6,663 nucleotides of DNA from Promethearchaeota archaeon (lineage in GTDB: Archaea > Asgardarchaeota > Lokiarchaeia > Sigynarchaeales > SOKP01), in NCBI GenBank assembly GCA_030608765.1, contig JAUWDN010000061.1, positions 1 through 6,663 on the forward strand. The letters run 5' to 3'. This document shows, piece after piece, positions 1-5,305 of the stretch. The position numbers were made by a program, and so were the translations under genes. The stretch's first letter is position 1; each line of letters begins with the position of its first letter. A model generated the notes under the pieces. That model saw nothing but the letters and a program-made list of their open reading frames with translations. It did no database searches and was not told the origin of the DNA.

Positions 1-326
1 TTAGTAGTGCTTATAACGGAATAATTTTAGAGGTAAATAGAAATGGAATTATTGTATGGAAGTATGGTTTTTCTATAGTAAAATCCCTAATTTACCTTAA
101 TTTAATCATTTCAATAGCAATTTCTTCAATTGTTCTTTATTATAGGTACGAAAAAATTAAACATTATAAAAGAACTTCTAAAAAAATTAAAAAATTAGAT
201 TATTTTATTCTTATAACCTTTTGTTCTTTCCTAATAATTGGGATTTTGACGTTAATCTTCTATAGCCAAATTTTAGCTGCAGTTGCTAGGTTTGCCTATT
301 TATCGTTAGGAGCAGAATCTTTTTAA
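1..326 (+). CDS. C-terminal part of a membrane-anchored beta-propeller-like protein (5' end outside window)
   Basis: The frame is open from the first base and gives 107 complete residues ending at TAA 324-326. Residues 1-22 contain the pattern NGIILEVNRNGIIVWKYG. This looks like one blade of a PQQ- or arylsulfotransferase-type beta-propeller, where 'ng-I-iEvn-dG-ivW-y' repeats are typical. Two hydrophobic helices follow, at about residues 25-47 and 66-87, joined by a very basic loop (residues 48-64, many Lys and Arg). By the positive-inside rule the loop is cytoplasmic, which puts the propeller outside the cell. The gene converges on the DsrE-family gene with only four bases between stop codons. 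Being a C-terminal membrane-protein fragment is certain from the sequence. The arylsulfotransferase/PQQ label rests on a single blade and is tentative, and no catalytic residues can be seen. Confidence 0.6.
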   Translation, partial: SSAYNGIILEVNRNGIIVWKYGFSIVKSLIYLNLIISIAISSIVLYYRYEKIKHYKRTSKKIKKLDYFILITFCSFLIIGILTLIFYSQILAAVARFAYLSLGAESF

Positions 327-330
327 ACTA

Positions 331-681
331 TCAAAATGTAATTATTGTAAATCCTTTTTTAATATAGCTAGCCATACTAGGATGCCCCATTAGTTCGTCG
401 CAGAGGGGAAAGCCTAGCTTCTCCACTTCATCTAAAGACCCCATTTTATTACAACACGCTTTGCAGAAACAATCGATTAATCCTGAATCCTTTAATTCTT
501 GATAAAGCTTATAGAAAGGATTCTCCTTATTTTCGAATTGTCCCACTAATTTTGTAGCTGATCCTTCGACGATTACTTTTACTTCAAATCCCCTTTTGTC
601 AAAATCTAACGCGTTCAATACTACGTGAATAAAACACATAGGATCTCCATTAAACGCAAATAACGCGAATTTTTCTCCCAT
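331..681 (-). CDS. DsrE-family small cytoplasmic protein with a cysteine cluster
   Basis: This 116-residue protein belongs by pattern to the DsrE/DsrF/YchN-like superfamily, small alpha/beta proteins that often act in sulfur relay or persulfide transfer. It starts KFALFAFNGDPMCFIHV and ends GHPSMASYIKKGFTIITF, both typical of one archaeal/bacterial branch of the family, and it has about the usual length. Cysteines lie at residues 16, 71, 73, 76, 77 and 94. The cluster C71-F-C73-K-A-C76-C77 sits where DsrE proteins carry their reactive cysteine. I chose ATG 681-679 because the family starts right before the first beta strand; the in-frame TTG at 699-697 would add six Lys/Val-rich residues without support. 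A TATA-like stretch (706-715, read on the minus strand) lies about 29 bases upstream, though the methyltransferase ends only 71 bases before, so co-transcription is also possible. The substrate or partner is unknown, and no tus or dsr genes are in view. Confidence 0.85.
   Translation of the reverse strand: MGEKFALFAFNGDPMCFIHVVLNALDFDKRGFEVKVIVEGSATKLVGQFENKENPFYKLYQELKDSGLIDCFCKACCNKMGSLDEVEKLGFPLCDELMGHPSMASYIKKGFTIITF
355..360 (+). terminator. Possible oligo-T terminator of the membrane-protein gene
   Basis: Six consecutive T begin 29 bases after the stop codon of the partial membrane-protein gene, inside the 3' end of the convergent DsrE gene. Oligo-T termination in archaea makes this plausible. 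On the other strand, A-runs at 180-186 and 189-194 would read as T-runs about 140 bases beyond the DsrE stop. Confidence 0.3.
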
Positions 682-752
682 TTTTACCACTTTTTTCAAT
701 TGTTGTTTAATTTTATGTTTAAACGAATAAAATTGAATAAAAACATTTGTAT

Positions 753-1562
753 TTACGTGTTTAAGTTAAGATTAAGCCTTTTTTTACACAATTCGATAGC
801 TTTAGGATTATTATCTACGCCAATCCACTTTCTACTTAACTTTTCAGCGGTGGATATAGTTGTTCCAGACCCGCAGAAAAAATCAGCAACGATATCTCCT
901 TCGTTAGATGAGGCTGAAATTATTCTTTTTAATAATTTTTCTGGTTTTTCAGTAGGGTAACCATGATATTCTTTTGATCTTGTGATCGTTTGATATGAAA
1001 AGATATCGTTCCAAACATCACCAACTAATGTCCCGGGGCTTTCATCTAAATATTGCTTCCCTCCTCTTCGTTTTCTGTAGAGGCGCCCATCTTCGTCTTG
1101 ATATCTAAACATTTTATTAATGTAATCTTCTCGATAAGGTAGATATTGTTTATTAAATGTGAAATTTTCTGATTTCGTGTAATACAATATTGTATCGTGC
1201 TGACGCACCCAGCTTTTTACTTGACTTTTAAAACCCGAAACGCTCCCTACATTCCATATAATTTCCCTTCGAAAGTTGTTTCTTCCAAAAATTTCGTCAC
1301 ATATCGGCTTCAAATCGAAAATTGCATTAGCATCGCAATGCAAGTAAAAACTACCAGTTTTCTTAAGAACGCGATATATTTCTCTAATCCTTAGTGTCAT
1401 AAAATCTAAATAATCTGCTAGTGAATTCCATAAATCAGAAAATTCTTTATAATCGACACCGCTGTAGAAAGGTGGATCGATATATATAAGATCAATTATT
1501 TCTGAATCCAACTTCCTCATAAATTCTAGATTCTCTGCTAAATAGACAGTATTTAATTTCAT
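753..1562 (-). CDS. Site-specific DNA methyltransferase, beta class (N6-adenine or N4-cytosine)
   Basis: This 269-residue enzyme should transfer a methyl group from S-adenosylmethionine to an exocyclic amino group of adenine or cytosine in DNA (N6_N4_Mtase family). The catalytic motif IV, DPPF, is at residues 29-32, and the AdoMet-binding motif I, DFFCGSGTT, is at 227-235. Motif IV before motif I marks the beta class. Other typical parts are HCDANAIFDLK (75-85), DEIFGRNNF (89-97), HDTILYYTKS (122-131), YPTEKPEKLL (202-211) and KWIGVDNNPKA (245-255). The central region, about 95-200, is the likely target-recognition part. ATG 1562-1560 places motif IV at the normal distance from the N-terminus, and the protein looks complete. 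No restriction endonuclease is adjacent, so it is probably an orphan methyltransferase used in regulation, in protection, or left from a mobile element. Substrate base and recognition site cannot be read from the sequence. Confidence 0.93.
   Translation of the reverse strand: MKLNTVYLAENLEFMRKLDSEIIDLIYIDPPFYSGVDYKEFSDLWNSLADYLDFMTLRIREIYRVLKKTGSFYLHCDANAIFDLKPICDEIFGRNNFRREIIWNVGSVSGFKSQVKSWVRQHDTILYYTKSENFTFNKQYLPYREDYINKMFRYQDEDGRLYRKRRGGKQYLDESPGTLVGDVWNDIFSYQTITRSKEYHGYPTEKPEKLLKRIISASSNEGDIVADFFCGSGTTISTAEKLSRKWIGVDNNPKAIELCKKRLNLNLNT
1550..1559 (+). promoter_or_regulatory. Possible TATA box for the deoxyribosyltransferase-like gene
   Basis: TATTTAATTT is centred about 26 bases before ATG 1580, the spacing expected for a leaderless archaeal transcript. 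It lies inside the first codons of the divergent methyltransferase gene. No Shine-Dalgarno sequence is at a usable distance before ATG 1580, which fits leaderless translation. AT-richness makes chance matches common. Confidence 0.35.
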
Positions 1563-1579
1563 ATGAGAATTATATAGGA

Positions 1580-1984
1580 ATGAACATTAATGCAATTATG
1601 ATAAAAAAAGAAAGGTTAAATAAGAATTTCTTGGATGAGTTCCGAGATTACGACTTCTTAAAAATAAAAGAGACTAAAATCTTTTTAGTTGGCTCGATTC
1701 GATTTAGAGATTATTTTATTAAAATCGAGTCAATTTTACAAATTATTTATAATAAGCTTGTTGGAATTTGTTCAGTTGATGGATTATTAAATAAAGATAA
1801 ATTCAATACTGAAGAATGGGATAAATTACAAGAGATAGCCTTACGAAAATTAAGTAATCAAGAAGCAATTTTAGTCCTTGATGTAGAAAACTATGTAGGA
1901 GAACAATCAAATGAAGAAATTGAATTCTTCAAGTCTACCCTGCATAAACCGGTATATTATTTATCTAAACTTAAAGTGATCTAA
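1580..1984 (+). CDS. Nucleoside 2-deoxyribosyltransferase-like protein
   Basis: This 134-residue protein has the layout of the nucleoside 2-deoxyribosyltransferase-like superfamily. A first strand and loop KIFLVGSIRFRDYF spans residues 33-46, and a helix and strand reach about residue 65. A second conserved stretch, AILVLDVENYVGEQSNEEIEFF (96-117), precedes the final strand KPVYYLS (123-129). In the family the 'yiG-ST--EI-yA---gKpV-yl' segment carries the catalytic glutamate; E113 is the likely equivalent here. Usual relatives cleave or exchange N-glycosidic bonds of nucleosides or deoxynucleotides, and many phage and archaeal members are uncharacterised. The aspartate normally seen before the ILV strand ('aD-ilV') is replaced by Q94-E95, so activity is not assured. 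ATG 1580 fits the TATA box upstream; ATG 1598 (residue 7) would also keep the whole domain. The gene is divergent from the methyltransferase with 17 bases between starts. Confidence 0.72.
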   Translation: MNINAIMIKKERLNKNFLDEFRDYDFLKIKETKIFLVGSIRFRDYFIKIESILQIIYNKLVGICSVDGLLNKDKFNTEEWDKLQEIALRKLSNQEAILVLDVENYVGEQSNEEIEFFKSTLHKPVYYLSKLKVI

Positions 1985-2108
1985 TTTTAATACCATACAA
2001 TTAATTAAAATCGATTTAACGAATAAGCTTAGTCTTAAAAATCATAAATTTGGTAAAGTCGTAATTTATTAAAGGTTAGAATAGATTTTAATCATATTAA
2101 TTCAATTG

Positions 2109-2121
2109 GAAAATTTAACGA
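2109..2121 (+). promoter_or_regulatory. Possible BRE/TATA promoter for the 326-residue orphan gene
   Basis: The stretch GAAAATTTAACGA has a purine-rich part followed by TTTAA, centred about 28 bases before ATG 2146. No Shine-Dalgarno sequence precedes that ATG, so a leaderless transcript is plausible. A second candidate, TTTATTAAA at 2065-2073, would give a leader of about 50 bases. Between them the 161-base gap from 1985 to 2145 shows nothing else clear, apart from a CCGCGG palindrome at 2129-2134. Confidence 0.33.
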
Positions 2122-2145
2122 TAAAAACCGCGGGTTATAATCAAA

Positions 2146-3126
2146 ATGGAATTGTTCCAAGTATTTTGGGACGATCAAAAGAAACTTTTTTTAGAATTCG
2201 AAAAAAATGATGAGGAGCAAGTTCTTTTTCTTCCTGAAAAGATAAATCGGTTAAATATCCAATTTGAAATTTCAAAAATAGTCAAACAAGAGATTTACTA
2301 CAAGCAATCTCCATCGTTAGTTTCGATTAAAAAAATCTATCATTCAAATGATTTTTTAGGTTTTTCTATAGAATTAGATGAGATTCAGGGATATATTGAT
2401 ATCCAGATTAAAATATTAAGATTGACAATTTATTTATACTCCGGTCAGAGAATTGAGTATACTTTTTCAGAAAAATTCAATGTTTCTGATATTTGGGTAA
2501 ACGATGATTGCTACGCTGGTTTCCAATTCATAGATTTAAGCGCAAATAAAAATCTGAGAAAAAGAGTAACCCAAGAAAGGGTAGTTCAAGCAATTAAGAC
2601 CGATTTTAATAATAAGAAAGAAGAAAGAACTGTTATTTACGAGAAAAGTAGCGTCGAAAGCATTCCAATGGATCAGTCCGTAATTTCAATGATGAATGAG
2701 AGTAATAAAACCCTAAAAAACATCGAGCATCATCTAGCAACCCTGGCTATGACCTTACAAAATATCTCTGTTAATCCAATCTCTTACGGTCCACCCTCTC
2801 GTATTCCTCAGAGAATTCCTGGACCGGGTATTGAAAGAATTAAGAGACCAGAAATGCAATCGCTAATACAAAGTTCGGGTTCTTCATCTAAACTATTAGT
2901 AATAAAGGAAATGAAAACAATTTTTAGAGAAAGCACAGAGAAAAATAAAGGTTTCAGTATTAAAGATATTCTAAAACCAATGGATGAGAGCGAACTCCAG
3001 TCAATTCTATTAAACGATGAAGAACTTAAGAAAAAAGAAGAAGAAGCAATTAATAATCAAATTAAAAGATTTAAAGAACATCAAGAAGAAAAAATCAAAT
3101 TAGAGCAGTTAAAAGGACCAAAATAG
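2146..3126 (+). CDS. Protein of unknown function: beta-rich domain, Pro-rich linker, coiled-coil tail
   Basis: I do not recognise a family for this 326-residue protein. Residues 1 to about 150 alternate hydrophobic and polar residues in a beta-rich pattern (for example 82-98 and 102-109) and probably form one globular domain. Residues 151-175 are charged and likely flexible. Residues 180-207 look like an amphipathic helix (NKTLKNIEHHLATLAMTLQ). Residues 212-229 form a Pro/Gly-rich linker, GPPSRIPQRIPGPG. Residues 281-323 are a Lys/Glu-rich stretch with coiled-coil character. There is no signal peptide or membrane helix, so it is probably cytoplasmic. ATG 2146 has no Shine-Dalgarno sequence but has a TATA-like box about 28 bases upstream. 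The layout of globular head, linker and coiled-coil tail suggests a scaffold or adaptor, which is inference only. The gene ends at TAG 3124-3126, followed by T-runs. Confidence 0.8.
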   Translation: MELFQVFWDDQKKLFLEFEKNDEEQVLFLPEKINRLNIQFEISKIVKQEIYYKQSPSLVSIKKIYHSNDFLGFSIELDEIQGYIDIQIKILRLTIYLYSGQRIEYTFSEKFNVSDIWVNDDCYAGFQFIDLSANKNLRKRVTQERVVQAIKTDFNNKKEERTVIYEKSSVESIPMDQSVISMMNESNKTLKNIEHHLATLAMTLQNISVNPISYGPPSRIPQRIPGPGIERIKRPEMQSLIQSSGSSSKLLVIKEMKTIFRESTEKNKGFSIKDILKPMDESELQSILLNDEELKKKEEEAINNQIKRFKEHQEEKIKLEQLKGPK

Positions 3127-3137
3127 TCTTCTCACTA

Positions 3138-3156
3138 TTTTTTAAACAGAATTTTT
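3138..3156 (+). terminator. Oligo-T archaeal-type terminator
   Basis: Runs of six T (3138-3143) and five T (3152-3156) begin 11 bases after the orphan gene's stop codon, with no hairpin needed. This matches the oligo-T termination known in archaea and separates this gene from the GPN GTPase unit. Confidence 0.45.
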
Positions 3157-3202
3157 AAACCTTATTCCAAATTTCCAAAGATGATAATCGTTGGTAGTTT
3201 CA

Positions 3203-3210
3203 TTATAAAT
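3203..3210 (+). promoter_or_regulatory. Probable TATA box of the GPN GTPase transcript
   Basis: TTATAAAT is the best TATA-like match in the gap between the orphan gene and the GTPase. Transcription would start about 25 bases later, near 3231-3235. That gives a leader of about 40 bases containing the Shine-Dalgarno sequence, plus a tiny open frame that starts at ATG 3241. Confidence 0.4.
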
Positions 3211-3240
3211 CTTTAATTATCTTCAATTATTTAGATATAA

Positions 3241-3285
3241 ATGAGGATAGTTAACTCAAAGGAGGTTTTTTATAAATTTTATTAG
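3241..3285 (+). other. 14-codon open frame overlapping the GPN GTPase start (possible leader peptide)
   Basis: ATG 3241 opens a 14-residue frame (MRIVNSKEVFYKFY) that ends at TAG 3283-3285. It contains the Shine-Dalgarno sequence and runs past the GTPase start at 3276 in another frame. The ATG lies only about 5-10 bases after the predicted transcription start, so it could be translated almost leaderless and influence initiation at the GTPase. It may equally be chance, and there is no conservation evidence. Confidence 0.2.
3258..3265 (+). promoter_or_regulatory. Strong Shine-Dalgarno sequence pointing to a non-standard ATT start
   Basis: AAAGGAGG is the strongest ribosome-binding site in the window. 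Ten bases separate it from ATT 3276, the first codon after an in-frame TAA at 3273-3275. No ATG, GTG or TTG is at usable distance in the GTPase frame, so this site decides the start. Confidence 0.65.
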
Positions 3286-4052
3286 TTTATTTTATTGGAA
3301 CAGCTGGCAGTGGAAAAAGCACTCTAACGGGATTATTAAGGGATCATGTTACGAATAGAGATCCGGAAATCTCAGCAATAACTTTAAATCTAGATCCCGG
3401 CGTAAAACTAATGCCTTACAATCCAGACATAGATATTAGGGACTTTATTGTTCTTGATGAAGTAATGAATGAATATGGATTAGGACCAAACGGAGCTATG
3501 ATCTTAGCATCTGATTTAATGGTTAATTTTTTGGATGACTTAAAGTATGAAATTGACGAATTTAATCCCGATTGGGTATTTGTAGACACTGCAGGGCAGC
3601 TTGAATTATTTGCTTTTAGAGAAACGGGACCTTTGATAGCAAGTACTTTAGGTTTTGGATCGATTCAAAGAGCTGTATCCTTCCTTTTTGATTCAAATTT
3701 TGTCCTAAGACCTAATGGTTTTATCTCCACGCTACTTCTAGCTGCCTCGGTACAATTTAGGTTTAGAAATATATCACAAATTAATGTATTATCCAAAGTA
3801 GACCTATTAAGCGAAGAACAAATTGAAATGATAGTCAATTGGAGCCAAGATTTTAAAGCATTAGAGGATTCCACCAATGAAAGGGAAAGTGGATTAATTA
3901 GAGAGTTATCTATGCTAATATCAGATGTATTCAGTCAATTAGGGTCCACTTCTGAATTAATACCTTGTTCAATCAAAGAAGAAAGAGGATTAGATCTGCT
4001 CTTTGGTTATCTACAACGCTTGTTTGGATCGGATAAATCAAGATTTTATTAA
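3276..4052 (+). CDS. GPN-loop GTPase, apparently with an ATT start codon
   Basis: GPN-loop GTPases are homodimeric P-loop NTPases of archaea and eukaryotes. The eukaryotic GPN1-3 act in RNA polymerase II assembly and nuclear import; the archaeal role is less clear. Read from ATT 3276 the protein has 258 residues, close to characterised archaeal members. The P-loop GTAGSGKST is at 8-16, the Gly-Pro-Asn signature at 70-72 (in YGLGPNGA), switch II DTAGQ at 104-108, the G4 base-recognition motif SKVD at 173-176, and a G5-like CSIKEERG near the C-terminus. NLDPGVKLMPYNPDIDIRD (38-56) is also typical of the family. The first ATG in frame, 3411, would remove the P-loop and cannot be the real start. 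In-frame TAA at 3273-3275 limits the start to 3276-3287, where codons are ATT, TTA, TTA and GTT. ATT has the right Shine-Dalgarno spacing and gives the normal family N-terminus. A sequencing error is the alternative. The nucleotidyltransferase gene follows after 38 bases, probably in one transcript. Confidence 0.93.
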   Translation: MLLVYFIGTAGSGKSTLTGLLRDHVTNRDPEISAITLNLDPGVKLMPYNPDIDIRDFIVLDEVMNEYGLGPNGAMILASDLMVNFLDDLKYEIDEFNPDWVFVDTAGQLELFAFRETGPLIASTLGFGSIQRAVSFLFDSNFVLRPNGFISTLLLAASVQFRFRNISQINVLSKVDLLSEEQIEMIVNWSQDFKALEDSTNERESGLIRELSMLISDVFSQLGSTSELIPCSIKEERGLDLLFGYLQRLFGSDKSRFY

Positions 4053-4090
4053 ATAATAAAAAACTGTTAATTATTGGTTTGAATCAAAAT

Positions 4091-5188
4091 ATGAAAATTA
4101 TAGGTCCATGTGCAGGTATAGGGTCGAGATTACGCCCGTTTACGTTAAATAAGCCTAAAACATTCATAAATGTTGCTGGAAAGACTATATTAGAACATAT
4201 TCTCAATAAATTTAGTGACACATTTGACTCAAAAACAGAGTTAATTTTGATTGTTGGCTATAAGAAAAGACAGATAACAGAATTCGTCAAACAAAAGTAT
4301 AGCGATAAATTTAAATTAACTTTTATCGAACAAGTACCTCGCGGATATAACAATGATATACCATTTTACTGGGGTTTAGGTGAGGCTGTCTATCTAGCAA
4401 ACACGCGATTTGAAGAGACTAGCCATACTAGTAAAGAAGTGGATAAGCGTGATGGGTCGCTAATTTTCTTAGCTGATATGATACCTATTGAGGAATATTC
4501 CTATTTGATGTATCGATATTATGAATCTGATGTAGATGGAATCATCACTGTAATGGAAGTACCGGAAGAAGATGCCAGTTCATATGGTGTTGTTGTTGTT
4601 GATAAAAATTCGCTTGTTCAGAAATTAATTGAAAAACCAAAAGATTTTATATCAAATTTAGCAATTGCAGGTATTTATGCATTTTCAAACTCCGCTACTA
4701 AAGCCCTCTTTGATATCATAAAGGGTTATTTAGACAAAAGAACTGAGAACTCTAAAGAAATCTATTTAACAGAGAGTTTACAAGATTTAATCAATAATGG
4801 GTTTAAAATCGCAGCAGTTAATCTTAAAAAGGGAATTTTAGATTTTGGAAGGCCATCCGAAGTTTTAAGGGGTAATAAGTATCTGTTAGAACAAGGATCG
4901 ATAAAAATTGAGGATTTTAACAAGTTAGGTATTACTTCTGAAAGGTCGTTTATAAAAAATCCTGTTTATATTGGAGAAAATTCTAGAATTGTTAATTCAG
5001 TTGTTGGACCATATGTCTCGATCGGAACTGGTTCCATAATAGAAAACTGTATCTTAGAAAATTGCGTTATTGAAACGAATGCTAACTTGAAAAATGTAAT
5101 CTCTGAAAACTCTATAATTGGTAGTAATGTAAAAATTGAAAATATTAGTAAGAACAACCTAATTATTGGAGACAAAAGCATTTATTGA
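4091..5188 (+). CDS. Sugar-1-phosphate nucleotidyltransferase with left-handed beta-helix tail
   Basis: This 365-residue enzyme should join a sugar 1-phosphate to a nucleoside triphosphate, giving an NDP-sugar and pyrophosphate for glycan, glycolipid or N-glycan building. The N-terminal catalytic domain (about 1-260) has the nucleotide-binding signature GIGSRLRP (9-16), the lysine region NKPKTFINVAGK (20-31), GLGEAVYLA (95-103), the metal-binding region LADM (127-130), SYGVV (164-168), EKP (181-183), AGIYAF (193-198) and DFGRPSEVL (251-259). The tail (about 291-365) repeats hexapeptide-like units such as YIGENSRI, SVVGPYVSI and SIIGSNVKI, forming a left-handed beta-helix as in long RmlA/GlmU-like archaeal enzymes. 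Residues 6-7 are Pro-Cys where most relatives have Leu/Ala-Ala. ATG 4091 is chosen over in-frame TTG 4079 because it begins directly at the first strand; neither has a clear Shine-Dalgarno sequence. Sugar and nucleotide specificity cannot be read, and an acetyltransferase activity of the tail is not evident. Confidence 0.9.
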   Translation: MKIIGPCAGIGSRLRPFTLNKPKTFINVAGKTILEHILNKFSDTFDSKTELILIVGYKKRQITEFVKQKYSDKFKLTFIEQVPRGYNNDIPFYWGLGEAVYLANTRFEETSHTSKEVDKRDGSLIFLADMIPIEEYSYLMYRYYESDVDGIITVMEVPEEDASSYGVVVVDKNSLVQKLIEKPKDFISNLAIAGIYAFSNSATKALFDIIKGYLDKRTENSKEIYLTESLQDLINNGFKIAAVNLKKGILDFGRPSEVLRGNKYLLEQGSIKIEDFNKLGITSERSFIKNPVYIGENSRIVNSVVGPYVSIGTGSIIENCILENCVIETNANLKNVISENSIIGSNVKIENISKNNLIIGDKSIY

Positions 5189-5253
5189 TTACTCTTCTTA
5201 TTAACTGACAAAAGATATTTGGGTAATTTTAAGAAATTTTAATTAATGTCGTA

Positions 5254-5261
5254 AAATATAT
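5254..5261 (+). promoter_or_regulatory. Possible TATA box of the GIFT-domain gene
   Basis: AAATATAT lies about 29 bases before the Shine-Dalgarno sequence of the next gene. Transcription would begin near 5283, giving a leader of about 20 bases. The rest of the 117-base gap from 5189 to 5305 is AT-rich without further clear structure. Confidence 0.33.
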
Positions 5262-5286
5262 TTTTAGTAAAAATAATATTAAATAT

Positions 5287-5292
5287 AAGGAG
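5287..5292 (+). promoter_or_regulatory. Shine-Dalgarno sequence of the GIFT-domain gene
   Basis: AAGGAG stands 13 bases before ATG 5306, rather far but usable. An in-frame TGA at 5297-5299 leaves ATG 5306 as the only possible standard start. Confidence 0.55.
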
Positions 5293-5305
5293 ATTTTGAA
5301 ATATC

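Noticed and set aside
682..699. TTG start for the DsrE-family gene
   Set aside because: It only adds MKKVVK before the ATG; family members begin at the first beta strand, which the ATG at 681 provides.
700..1394. Plus-strand open frames at 700-960 and 1197-1394
   Set aside because: Both lie mostly opposite the methyltransferase gene, whose conserved motifs prove the minus strand is coding.
753..1984. A full restriction-modification or defence island
   Set aside because: Only the methyltransferase is clear. No nuclease, helicase or toxin gene is in the window.
2129..2134. GC-only palindrome CCGCGG just before the orphan gene start
   Set aside because: It stands out in AT-rich DNA, but six bases without flanking symmetry do not support an operator.
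3411..4052. GPN GTPase starting at its first in-frame ATG (213 residues)
   Set aside because: This would cut off the P-loop GTAGSGKST, which is encoded in frame just upstream at 3297-3323, so the real gene begins earlier.
4079..4090. TTG start for the sugar nucleotidyltransferase
   Set aside because: It adds four residues with no Shine-Dalgarno support, while ATG 4091 begins right at the conserved first strand.
368..4431. The 13-base word CTAGCCATACTAG occurs at 368-380 and again at 4419-4431
   Set aside because: Both copies lie inside unrelated coding regions. One shared 13-mer is about what chance allows in an AT-rich window of this size, and neither copy has matching flanks.
3665..5181. 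Minus-strand open frames at 3665-3877 and 4966-5181
   Set aside because: They are opposite the GTPase and the beta-helix tail of the nucleotidyltransferase; the repeats of the beta-helix produce the open complement frame.
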